DNA of 27,932 bases from Acanthamoeba sp. SK_2022b. Lineage: Eukaryota; Discosea; Longamoebia; Acanthamoebidae. The stretch spans positions 1 to 27,932 of the forward strand of contig JANDJZ010000739.1 in assembly GCA_027943245.1 (NCBI GenBank), in the 5' to 3' direction. Shown in pieces: positions 1 through 9,599 of the stretch. Position numbers and translations under genes: made by a program. How positions within the stretch are numbered: position 1 is the stretch's first letter; every line of letters starts with the position of its first letter. A model generated the notes under the pieces. The model saw only the letters and a program-made list of their open reading frames with translations. It did not search any database and was not told where the DNA came from.

Positions 1-40
1 GTATCCGCTTCTGCTCCGGGTACGCTGCACTCCTTTCCCC

Positions 41-82
41 TCCATCCATCCCTCCATCCATCCATCCATCCATCCATCCATC
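41..82. repeat. (TCCA)n microsatellite in an intron
   Basis: About ten TCCA units with one interruption, inside the intron before the first visible DH-PH exon. Confidence 0.95.
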
Positions 83-185
83 ATCTTGCCTGTCTGCAAA
101 AACAAACGCGGCTCACGATTGGGTTGTGATTGGTTGGGTTGTGATTGGTTGGGTGGGCGGGCGGGGTTGTTGTTGGTTGGTGTAG

Positions 186-1957
186 GAGGTGCTGGGCTAC
201 AGCGACGAGTCGTACGCCGATTACCAGGACCTCAAGAAGGCCCAGGAAGAGATCAACGCCATCATCAACGGCGCCAACGAGAAGAAGCGCATTTCCGACA
301 ACCTCCAGAGCATCATAAAGATCCAGTCCCGCATCGAATGGCCCTCCCAGTCTCTCGTGGTACGCACGTGACTCCACCCTACCACCCCCTCCTACCACCA
401 CCACCGCCCCCCCCCACGGCTCTCACCTCACCCTCTCTTCTCCTTTCCCTCTTTCTCTATCTCTTCTCTCTCTCTCCCTCCCCCTCCCCTCTTTCTCTCC
501 CCAGAACTCGATGGTGCCTCTGATCGCCAAGAAGGGACGCACCCTCACGGCCAAGGGCGACATGCAGGTACGGTGGCCGCGGATAAACCAGCGCGCGCGC
601 GTAGCATGCGTCTCGCTGACCCACCACCACCACCACCAATCAATTGGCTCTCCGTTGCGCGCGGCAGGTGTCGGTGAACGGGGAGAAGTTGGCCCAGCGC
701 CACGTGTACCTCTTCTCGGATGCGCTGGTGGTGGTGCAACGGATACGGAAGGAGAAGAAGACGAAGAAGAAGTTCGTGTTCGTCTGCCAGCTGCTCTTCG
801 AGTCTGCCACGCTGTCCGATGTCAAGGATGGCTCCGTGGAGACCGGTAAGGGGCCTCCCTCTTTTGTTTTGTTTTGTTTTGCCCATTTATTGTTGTTCTG
901 TTTTTTTTTTTTTTTTTTTTACTCGATCGTGCTGATCGTGATCCCTCCATACATCGTCATCGTCATCGTCATCGTCATCAATCTATCGCAGGCAAGCAGT
1001 TGAAGGCGTGCTTCAGCATCGAGGACGGCAAGCACAAAGCGCTTGTCTGCTGCACCTCGGAAATGGAAAAGCTGGAGTGGTTCGACCACATCGGCAAGGG
1101 GATCGAGCTGGCCAAGAGCGGTACCACGCGTCCCCACTCCCCCCCCCGCCGAGGACCAGATGACGTGCCAACCCCACACCCCACACCCCAAACCAGCCAC
1201 GAGCCAGGGGGACCAGAAGGAGAGCATCCAAGACGCGATCAGGAACGCCAAGTCGGGAGAGAAGGGCCCCAGCGTGGCGGCAGCCCTCCAGGAGCTGAAC
1301 CGCGTCAACAGTGAGAGCGGAGGTATGCGTGGAATGCTCTCCTTCTCTCCCCCCCCTCTTGGGGGGGGGGCGTCAGCAAGCAGCACCCGAGTGTCAACGA
1401 GTCCTCTTGCTGATGGGTCCGGCGCGGTGGACGTGGCGCGATGGGTGGCGGGCGGCGCAGGGCTGTCGGGCATGGTGGTGATCGGCGGGGCGAGCGGCAC
1501 CACGCTGGCCGTGCCCCCCAGCGCCATTCCGCGCAGAGGGTCGTCGGGGTCGTCGGGGCCCTTGAGCGCGAGGGCGGGCGCTCAGAAAAAGACGTCGGAA
1601 CCCGCAGCAGCGCCAAGCCAGCGGGAGACCAGCGGCACACCGCCCGCCGTGAGCGTCAACGACGGGGCTCCGGAGGACATCGCCCCCGCGCCACCCGACG
1701 GCAGCGACGGAGAAGCGGGCAGCGGCCTGCTCTGGTCCGAGGCCAAGAAGGAGCGCGCCAAGAAGCGCTCCACGGTGTACCTGGGCTCCCTCACGCTGCC
1801 TCGCTTCAGCTCCGGGGCGGACGAGGCCACCGACAAGAAGAAGAAGAAAAAGAAGAAGGGCAGCAGCAAGGACGAGAAGAAGGAGAGCAAGAAGGAGAGG
1901 AAGGCCGCCCTCCTCGCTGCTGCTGCCACTGCTACTCCTGAGGCAAGCGACAGCTGA
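186..1957 (+). CDS. RhoGEF-like protein, C-terminal part (end of DH domain, PH domain, Lys-rich tail); 5' end outside window
   Basis: Exons read as 186-359, 505-567, 668-845, 992-1120 and 1197-1957, all with GT-AG borders and matching phase, giving about 434 codons to the TGA at 1955. The first exon (EVLGYSDESYADYQDLKKA...) resembles the helical end of a Dbl-homology domain, and its RISDNLQSIIKIQSRIEW stretch leads into a PH domain. The PH strands are visible in the next exons (RHVYLFSDALVVVQ, then KACFSIEDGKHKALVCC, ending in the Trp helix KLEWFDHIGKGIELA). Family knowledge: DH-PH proteins activate Rho/Rac GTPases at membranes. After the PH domain the protein becomes low complexity, with a Ser/Gly/Ala/Pro linker and a Lys/Glu-rich tail near 1837-1911. 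The stretch 1323-1376 (54 nt, C and G runs, GT...AG) is either an in-frame intron or coding. Bases 1-185 are intronic. The DH catalytic core is not in the window, so the RhoGEF name rests on the DH end plus PH; another PH protein is possible. Confidence 0.75.
901..979. repeat. T20 run and (ATCGTC)n microsatellite in a DH-PH gene intron
   Basis: An uninterrupted run of 20 T at 901-920 is followed at 953-979 by about four copies of ATCGTC. Both lie in the 846-991 intron between PH exons. Confidence 0.9.
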
Positions 1958-2042
1958 GCAGGAGCAGGAGCCGAGTCCTATGTAGAAAAACGCCGCCAAG
2001 CGGAACAACAACCACCACTGGTTTTTACACTTTGGGTCGCCT
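1958..2042. other. Convergent intergenic spacer, 85 bp
   Basis: Lies between the stop of the DH-PH gene (+) and the stop of the kinase (-). No AATAAA is visible on either strand, so the two 3' UTRs probably overlap. This is an inference from spacing. Confidence 0.6.
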
Positions 2043-4237
2043 CTAGTTGAGCTGCAGCTTGGCCATGGTCTTCTGAAGGCGTGCCTTCTCCTTGGCCAGG
2101 ACGTCGCCTTCTCCTCCCGCTGGCAGCTCCACGTGGTCGCTGCCCTGGTTGGCCGGGCTCTTGCTGTCCATCGCCATCCCCACACGCGCCATCACCACAG
2201 TTCAGCTCTCTCTCTCTCTCTCTCTCTCGAAACCCGAGAAGGGGGCTCACGCGCGAGGGGCCATTACCTCGGGCTGGCGACTTGGGCTGGGGCAGGAGAA
2301 GCCGGCTGGGACGGGGCGGTCACTGCTGCTGCTGCCGAGGTCGTGGCGGTCGACGACGCCGACGAAGAGAGGCTGCCGCCGATCCCCGTGTCGGGAGGAA
2401 GAGCTTTGAGGAGCTCCTTCAGTCGCCTCAGAGCCTCGGCGAACGAGGGCCTCTCACTCGACCTGTACCTGGTGCAATGCGCCGCCAGCTGCGCCAACTC
2501 AACAGGGCCTGCACGCCAATATTGACTGTTTGAGACACAACACAACACACAGCATACAGCACACAACACACAACACAAAGCAGGCCGTTGCGACCACCAC
2601 AACGCACTGCGTGCGCCACCGCCACCGAGTGGAGGGGGGGGAGTATACAGTCAGCAGGGACAAAGGCCTGGATATCCTCGGGCCTGAAATCAAAGGCTGT
2701 GGCTGGACTCCGACGCGGGGGGTCGCGCAGGCCAATCAGCTCTGTGCGGGCCGTCGCGTCACACGTCCACCGCAGGCGTCACACAATTAATTGGCGGACA
2801 GAGACGGGATGAGTGGTTTGTGGAGGGGGGGGGGTTCGTCGGCTTGAGTACCGTATAGCACCACTCCGTACGAATAGACGTCACTGCGCGGGGCGGATTG
2901 GTGGCGAGCGTCAGTTCGCTGATTGATGGGCGTTGCGTTGCGTTGCGGTGGCGAAAGGAGAGGAGGTGCGAGAGAAGGGGCCCCTTACCACTTCTCGTCG
3001 TAGTCCTCGCCCAGGGTGACCTCGGGCGCCATGTAGTCCTCGGTGCCGGCGAGGGTCATGAGGCCGATGTCCTTCTTGGGCTTCCTCCGCGCGAACCCGA
3101 AATCGCCTGCGAGCCCCCCCCCCCATTGCATGAACCCCCCCCCTCGGGTGAGCACACCACCGCCACCGCGCCACCGATCGATCCAGTCCAGATCACGGCG
3201 CGTGCTTACAAATCTTGATGCGGCCATTCTCGGTGATGAGGAGGTTCTCTGGCTGTAGAGGGGAAGATGGGGGGGGGGGACAAAAGGGGGGGTCAACGCG
3301 TTGAACGGCTGCCTCTTTCTCCCCCTCCACTCTCCATCATCATCGTCGTCGTCGTCGTCGTCACGGCCATGTACCTTGAGGTCTCTGTGGATCAAGTTCT
3401 TCTTGTTGAGGAAGGCCATGGCCGAAGCGATGTCGATGGCCATGAGCACCCTTTTGGTCCAGGTCAGCTCCTCCCTATTCTTGCGGATGTACTTGTGCAG
3501 GTTCCCTATATCGTCGCGACAACGACGCGTGCCGTCGGGTCAGCCACCAGCCACCACCAGCCACCGCCAACATGAAGGAGGCCGCCCACACACGAGACAA
3601 AGTGCAGCGCAGGCCGCGTATATAAGTGGCGGCTCCTTACCATTGGGCAGCCACTCCGTGACGATCAGAACGCTTTCCTTGAACCCCGAACGCGACTCTG
3701 CGCAGGTGCGACGACGCAAGTCGAACACATGAGAAGGAGACCGAGATGACGGTAAGAGGTAGGGCCAGGCAATGGAGAGGGGGGGTGAGCGCTACCCGAG
3801 TCTTTGGTTTTGTCGGGGGTGCAGATGCCGATGAAGTTCAGGATGTTGGGGTGCCTCGCACTTCTGCACTACGACCAACCAGCCCCCAGTTTGTTTCGAT
3901 CGGTTTCTTTCTGCCATCTTTTCTTTTCCTATTTAAAGAGAGAAAGAGGAGGGAATAGCGAACCGGAGGACAGCCACCTCACGCTCGATGTACTTGCGCG
4001 CAAACTCTTCATCATCCTCAGAGATGACGACCTCCTTGATCGCAACACTTGTCCCGACGTAATCACCCTGGCCAACAACAGCGCTCGTTCACCTCCACCC
4101 TTGGTTACGGTAGTCTGCGTGGGGCAAGGCACCTTATACACAGCGCCGAAGTTGCCGCCCCCAATCTGCTCAAGCTTTTCTAGGTCCTCGGGGTCGAGCT
4201 TCCATTCGTTGTCCTCAGGCAGGCCGTCGTCTGCCAT
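2043..4237 (-). CDS. TKL-like protein kinase, complete, 11 exons
   Basis: Exons on the minus strand are 4133-4237, 3964-4067, 3796-3863, 3641-3697, 3505-3375, 3252-3210, 3106-2989, 2883-2852, 2741-2649, 2508-2268 and 2163-2043. The summed length is 1113 nt, or 370 residues plus TAG. Kinase motifs are in order: Gly loop GGGNFGAVYKG (26-36), VAIK with the ATP lysine at 46, HPNILNFIGIC, HRDLKPENLL (catalytic Asp 153), CDFGFAR (Asp 171), GTEDYMAPEV (APE 196-198), DVYSYGVVLYELI and ERPSFAEALRRL. All catalytic residues are present, so activity is expected. VYKG, NFIGIC and the HRDLKPEN/APEV context resemble the tyrosine-kinase-like Ser/Thr kinases expanded in amoebae. A short Ser/Ala/Pro-rich tail ends in a Lys/Leu helix (DVLAKEKARLQKTMAKLQLN). 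There is no signal peptide or membrane span, so it is probably cytosolic. The start is the first ATG, 25 residues before the Gly loop. Substrate unknown. Confidence 0.93.
2206..2228. repeat. (TC)n microsatellite in the last kinase intron
   Basis: On the sense (minus) strand this is a (GA)n tract inside the 2164-2267 intron. The true acceptor is about 40 bp downstream of it, at GACAG before 2163. Confidence 0.85.
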
Positions 4238-4464
4238 TTTGTTTATGTCCGGGTCGGGGGTTTGTGTCTGTGTGCTTGTGTCCCCGCCCTGGAGAGAACC
4301 AAAGCCATCGAGAAATTATTTTTTATCCCTCTTTTCTTTAGAACCCAAGAGGGCTTGCAAAAGGGAGAAAAGGGCAAGGCCCCTACAAATTCTGGCATTC
4401 TATCTACCCCACAAAAAGGGCGCAAAACGTGATGTCTCACCCTCGCGACAATAGAGCCCACGGT
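4238..4464. promoter_or_regulatory. Divergent promoter region between the kinase (-) and ERH (+)
   Basis: About 227 bp separate the kinase ATG (4237) from the proposed ERH ATG (4465). The region is more A/T-rich than the coding DNA and has a T-rich stretch (about 4315-4340). No TATA box can be assigned with confidence. The promoter role is inferred from the head-to-head arrangement. Confidence 0.5.
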
Positions 4465-5089
4465 ATGCCTCATCAGGTATCTTTCCTGCTGATGGAGATG
4501 TCTGCGCGTCTTAAAGGGGGCGCCCAGATTGCAGCCGGGGATCATCTAGTCTAATTGTTCGATATCCTCTATCCATGGGTAGGCAGGACATAGAACAGGT
4601 GCGCCGAGAAAGGAAAAGGTGCAGAAGCACACTATCGTGCTCGTCCAGTTCACCGCCGACCGGAAGACCAGAACGTACAGCGATTTTGAATCTGTCGGCG
4701 CTGCCATGGAAGGTAGGCTCTCTTTCACACTTGACGCACGTGCCAACGTCGGTGTCCGTTGGGCGACTGAGATTGTGAGTGTTGATGCGAAGGCATTCTG
4801 AAACTCTACGAGCAAAAGCTGAAAACAATGAACCCGTCTGCTGCGCGTATCACGTATGACATCAAGGACCTCTACGACTACATAGACTCGCTTGTCGACA
4901 TGAGTTGCATGGTGTACGGCCTCTCCGGCCCCTGCAGTGTGTGATTCATGTGGCTGCTGGTATCTCACATGTGCGTGCGTCGCGGACAGGTATAACCCGG
5001 AGCTGCAGGCGTACAACCCGTTCAACAAGGATTGGATCAAGCAGCGGCTGCTCGCGCAGCTCAAAAAGATGGCGGGCCAGAGAGCGTGA
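4465..5089 (+). CDS. ERH: ERH, enhancer of rudimentary homologue
   Basis: Exons 4619-4712, 4793-4913 and 4990-5089 encode KHTIVLVQFTADRKTRTYSDFES, GILKLYEQKLKTMNPS, ITYDIKDLYDYIDSLVDMSC and VYNPELQAYNPFNKDWIKQ in the order and spacing of ERH, a ~104-residue nuclear protein in eukaryotes. Known role: a homodimeric adaptor in mRNA splicing/decay and gene silencing; the partner in this organism is unknown. The third intron is placed with donor GT|gtacgg after ATGGT because this restores VYN. The first coding exon is the uncertain part: ATG CCT CAT CAG at 4465-4476 followed by a strong donor (gtatct) and an acceptor at 4618 keeps frame and gives 108 residues. An ATG at 4432 in the same frame would add 11 residues. 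A start at the ATG at 4575 would need a 20-nt intron and is unlikely. Confidence 0.93.
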
Positions 5090-5267
5090 TGCGGGCCACC
5101 CTTGGAATTGAACCTATTACAAAGTATCACCGGCGGGCATACCCACCGAAACACTGGCGGCGTTGCTTGCTTGTCAATAGATCCATGGTCCCTGGTGTCC
5201 GTGTCCTCCTCCGGACGAAGCGAATAAACCACGTGGCTCTCGCGGTAAAGAGGTCGGGTTTGTTTTT
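5090..5267. other. Convergent intergenic spacer between ERH and MSH5, 178 bp
   Basis: Unique sequence between the two stop codons. AATAAA occurs at about 5221-5226 on the plus strand and could serve as the ERH poly(A) signal. No reading frame of interest. Confidence 0.55.
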
Positions 5268-8200
5268 TCACTGCTCGGGCGAGGCGCGCCACACGTCGGC
5301 AAGGAACGCCTGCACGTCGCCGTGGGTGCAGTCAAACCGGAGGAACTTGGCGCAGATGGCCTCGTAGTCCTGCCATCTGCGCCGCAGCTGGTCGTGGCCG
5401 GTGCTCGGATTCAGGGGGCTGATCGGTTCGCCCGCGGCAAGGAGGGCCTTGATCGCTTCCGCACGTCCCACTATGCACCGAGGGATGCCGGAGAGCTGGC
5501 CTACGTGGTGGCCGTAGCTTTGGCTCGCGCTGCCTGGTCTCAGTCTGACGAACAACAGCTGTGCGCTTAGTGCCATCCGGGCATCCACTCAGTGTTGTTC
5601 CGAATAGGGGCGTGGCTGACGTACTTGTGCAAGAACACCACCTCGCGTCCGTGACTCCCTTCCTCCTTGACGAAGATGTCCATGTGCATGAAAGAGATAG
5701 CGGAGGTTTCCGGCAGCAGCTTATGGTTGTGGAAGTACTCGCCGAGATGAGTGCTAACGATGACCTTAGGAGGCTCCTCTCGGGACAGCAGATGGTGAAG
5801 CGCTCCGCCAAGCACCGACACTCCGTCGGTGATGTTGGTTCCCTTGCCGAATTCATCCAGGAGCAGCAGAGATCGGTTCGTAGAGTGGCGCAACATAACT
5901 GCCACTTGATTGAGGTCTGCACGCAGTGAGTGGTGTCATGATCATCATCGTGCGAGGGAGCAAACAGTGGCGCTACCTATCATGAAGCTGGAGGTTTGAA
6001 CCGACGCCGTCTCTCTGTGAAGCGCCAGGTTACACATAGGCTTAGTTACAGAGGCGCACAGAGCCTTACCTGCTGTAAATGCGCGAGAATATCTGATCAG
6101 TGAATCCTATCACGGCCTCATCGGCTGGCACAAAGCTCCCAATGTGTGCCATAAAGACGATGATCCCCACTTGCTTCAGGTATACTGTAGGAAATAGGTG
6201 AGGAAGAGCCTTCGTGCGCAAGGCGAGCACACGGGAAAGCAAGTAGAACCTGACTTGCCCGACCCGTTGGCTCCCGTTATGACCGTCATGGAGCCGTTCA
6301 CGCCTGCAGCAATGTTAACGACACAAACCGCAACAAAAAGGGACTAAGGGTCGCACCGCCAAGTGCTGTGTCGTTCGGGATAAAAGTGGAAAGATCATCG
6401 CACAGTTCTTGAAGAGGATGACGGCCGTTCTGAGGAAGAGGTTAACCATGTAACACTCGAGTGTATCTGGATTCGAGCGTACCTTTATGCTCACACAATT
6501 CGTTTCACAAAGCACTGGAGCCCGCCATCTGTACTGCTTGGCGCACGCGGCCATTGCGACGGTACTGTGTGATCAAGTGAGTGCATAGCGGCGAAGGTCA
6601 CACATGTGTCAACTTACCAGTCCAGCTCGGCTACAAGGTCGGCAGTAGTGATCAGCTGACCTGCGTATGCGGCAACATTTGCCTCCAGGTCCAGGATAAG
6701 CGAAGTCTCCATATCTGCGATTAGCGTTAGATATCGATCTTAACGGAGCCGAGTCAGGCTTGTAGCTCTTACCCGTTATTCTTCCCCATATGTCTGTACG
6801 TTTAGTGTTGTGGATGTTAGCAGATACGGAACGAGGAGTTGACTCTGGACGTACCACCAAGTTCTTCACTTTGGTCGAGTTCTCTCATGAAGCTGTTCTT
6901 GAAATAAGCGTACTTGGTCGTGTGAAACTGTGAAAACCGTGAGAATCCTGGCTTTTGGCACATCTAGAAGGGAGAATACCTGGTACTCGAGAGATGCAAT
7001 TTTGGTCAACTGACCCAGCGCCACATTCGTGCTCAGGGGTATCACGACTTGATAGCCTACCTGCTTACTAACATTCACCGTAGGCCGTGCCAGAATCACG
7101 ACCGGATAGAAGGTACCTGGGGGTAATACACTATGGATAGGCTCGTAATCAACGGGCTAGCTATTCCGGCGAGTTCCTCTGTTGCAAATGCAGTCTGAGC
7201 CCAGGGAAACAGTCAAAACTGTGGTAGTTACTGGCCGTTGCGCTATGCAATGAGCGTAAGACGTACGAGCAGGCTATCGAGGTTCTGATATGTACGCCTG
7301 TGAGACCAGTGTGAGCGAGGCGAGGAAAATATCGCTATTGGCGAACCGCTGTTACATACCGCAGCGCGTCCAGCGGAGGATGCACTCCCTCCTGGATAGT
7401 GAGGCGACCAAACTCCTTCGATGCCTCAAAGTCTATAACTGATGCGAGCGTATGCACAAGGTCGTAAAGGGGCTGGATGTTTGCCACAATCTGCCGACAC
7501 AGAGGTCAGCTAAGTTGCAGCGGAGAACTTTCTCGAGGGACAACTTACTTGCTTGAATAAACGTGGTTGGTGAGTCTCACATAACTCCTTGAGGTGAATG
7601 CACCCTATCAGAGTCTGCGACAGGCATATCCAATCCTTCGCCGAAGCAGAGGCCGTTTGGATTCTGTAGTCGTAAAGTTCCTCGATGAGTTACTTGCAGG
7701 AGCAACCCCTACAAGCAAAAGGTACCTCGCGAGAAGCCGGGGAAGGTCATTGATGAACTTGGCCAACACGGCCCCTATTTTCTCCAACATAGCACTATCT
7801 CGCGTATTGTTGAGCAAGTAAGCGATATGCTCCTGGCGGTCGTGTAGAAGAAGGGCATTCGTCTGAGGCAACAGAAACCACTTCCTAACGACGTATGGGA
7901 TGCATTAGCACAGTGTCCTAGCTGGGAACGCGGAGACCTACCGTAGCAAGCGCTTGCCCAGCGGCGATTGCGGGCGGTAGAGCGAGAACAACGAAAACCC
8001 TTCCTTAGGTTTCCCAATGCCATGCGAACTGGGGCGTGGGGAAGAAAACAGAGGTTACCGGGCTTGGCAGGCCAACCCAAAAAGCTCGCTCAAACAACTT
8101 ACCTGGGGTGGGTTTCGGTGCTGAAGATGGACAGGGCCTAAAGAACTGGGTTGAGACGGCAACAGCGGCAGGTGGGGTGAGGAGATAGAGGTACCTTGAG

Positions 8201-9357
8201 AGTTTCCATATCTATTCGCATGGCACCCGACACAGGCAACAAGCTGATCTTACCCACGCGAATAGGATCATCACTGGGCTCAAGCTCGTTGACGATCTAG
8301 TGAGGAGCGAGCACGCCGCAGTGTTAGCTCCCTTCAGACTGAACGTAAGATCAGAAAAAGCTTACTCGACTCTTCCGGAGGTAGAAGACGAGCCCACCCA
8401 AACTGCGGACCTGCGTGTGAAGAAAAATAAGACCTCGAATAATCGCGCAGCAGTGTGCGGGAAAGGGGGTAACGAACCATCTGTGTCTGATCAAGAGGTA
8501 TGATAGACGACAAAAAGCTCAGCTTGTCCTGGGGTGCGAGTTCGGAGGGCATGTTCGGGATCTGCAACGACAGCATCTTACGCTTGGAGGCTTCATAGCC
8601 GTATTCGCTGGATTTGACGAACTCGACGGTGAAGCTGTGGGTTTCAGTCTCCACTACAGACATAGTTAGCCATTGATCCTACTGAAGAGGAATTGGCCGA
8701 GCGGCTATACCATCTCTCTTGAGCGCACGTACAAAGGATTCACATTGGCCTGATAAACTAAGCAAAGAAAGATGGTCATCTCAAGTGAGCAGCCTCTATG
8801 AGACGGCGAGCCTACCTGTTCGTAACAATCAGGGTGGGTTGCACTTGAAATTTAACTGCGGTAACAGAGGAACAACATTAGCCGCTGCGGCAGCGTAGAG
8901 TCCAACTATTGGAGAGGTTCTTCGTACGCAGCTGCAGACTAGGGAAGTCTCCACACTGCTCAGGAACCTCGCACAGGCTGATTTCGCTTGTTGATTCGCT
9001 GTAGGCGGCCTTGCTAAAGCATGAGCTTCGAGGGAAGGCGCAATAAGGGATGAGAGGACCCTACCACACCTAGCCTGGTTACGACAAGGGGTGGTATTGT
9101 TGTCAACACATGAGCAGACCAAACGTTGTGGTAGCAAAAAATGCACCTGTTCTGACAGACCACTACCGACATGATGACCTAACCAGCCTCGAGCCCGTTA
9201 GAGCAACTACACCAGTGCAACGTGCTTCAACGGGTACCCGTTTCTGGCACGGTTCGGTCCCTTGTTGCTCTCGCACGGCAGATATCGGCGGCAACTGCAA
9301 GGCCAGCTCCTCATCGTCATGGCGATCGAGCACCCTGGCTCGTACTTGGTCCGTCAT
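5268..9357 (-). CDS. MSH5: MSH5, meiotic MutS homologue, many exons
   Basis: Minus-strand exons read as a complete MutS-family protein of the MSH5 type. N-terminal part: [16 protein letters not shown], then [36 protein letters not shown] and [12 protein letters not shown] (about 8500-8980), then [11 protein letters not shown] and the lever/clamp exons down to about 6480. The ATPase includes [10 protein letters not shown] (6357-6429), Walker [10 protein letters not shown] (6250-6303), [20 protein letters not shown] (6070-6184), SSFMIDLNQVA, and Walker B DEFGKGT (5625-5916), where the Phe is typical of MSH5. The last exon (5268-5544) has [13 protein letters not shown] and ends at TGA. Known role: MSH4-MSH5 clamps stabilise meiotic crossover intermediates; MSH5 lacks the mismatch-binding domain, and none is seen here. 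One exon (6773-6793) is only 21 nt. The first exon is probably the ATG at 9357 ([20 protein letters not shown]); the joins between 9000 and 9357 are unresolved. ATPase motifs look intact, so not a pseudogene. Confidence 0.94.
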
Positions 9358-9599
9358 GTAGGCCAACGTTGTGGTTGTGCTACGTCTACTCGGGTCGCGA
9401 GTGCTGCCGGCGCCGTAGCGCAAGCTTTTTCCCCACGCTTTTCTCTTCTTTTTTTGTGCGCCTACTGTCTGCACAAATCCAACAGCTCCTCGGCCCGGTG
9501 GGGCTTCGAGGAAAAGGGATTTCCTGCACGCCTCTGCGCTGCGCACTTCCTCTTGTCCCCCGAGAGGCATTAGCGCTGCTAAGATAACAAGCACGAATC
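9358..9599. promoter_or_regulatory. Divergent promoter region between MSH5 (-) and CLU (+)
   Basis: 242 bp between the proposed MSH5 ATG and the CLU ATG. Contains a pyrimidine-rich stretch on the plus strand at about 9424-9465 (CTTTTTCCCC...TTCTTTTTTT). No clear TATA box. Promoter role inferred from the head-to-head layout. Confidence 0.5.

Noticed and set aside
1394..2185. Long minus-strand open frame opposite the DH-PH gene tail
   Set aside because: It is the antisense of GC-rich coding sequence, and Leu/Ala-rich because it mirrors the Lys/Glu codons; no motif.
3610..3630. TATA-like sequence (gcgtatataagtgg)
   Set aside because: Falls inside a kinase intron (3506-3640) with no gene start beside it.
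4575..4778. ATG at 4575 as the ERH start
   Set aside because: Its frame differs from the ERH frame; it would need a 20-nt intron to reach KHTIVLVQ.
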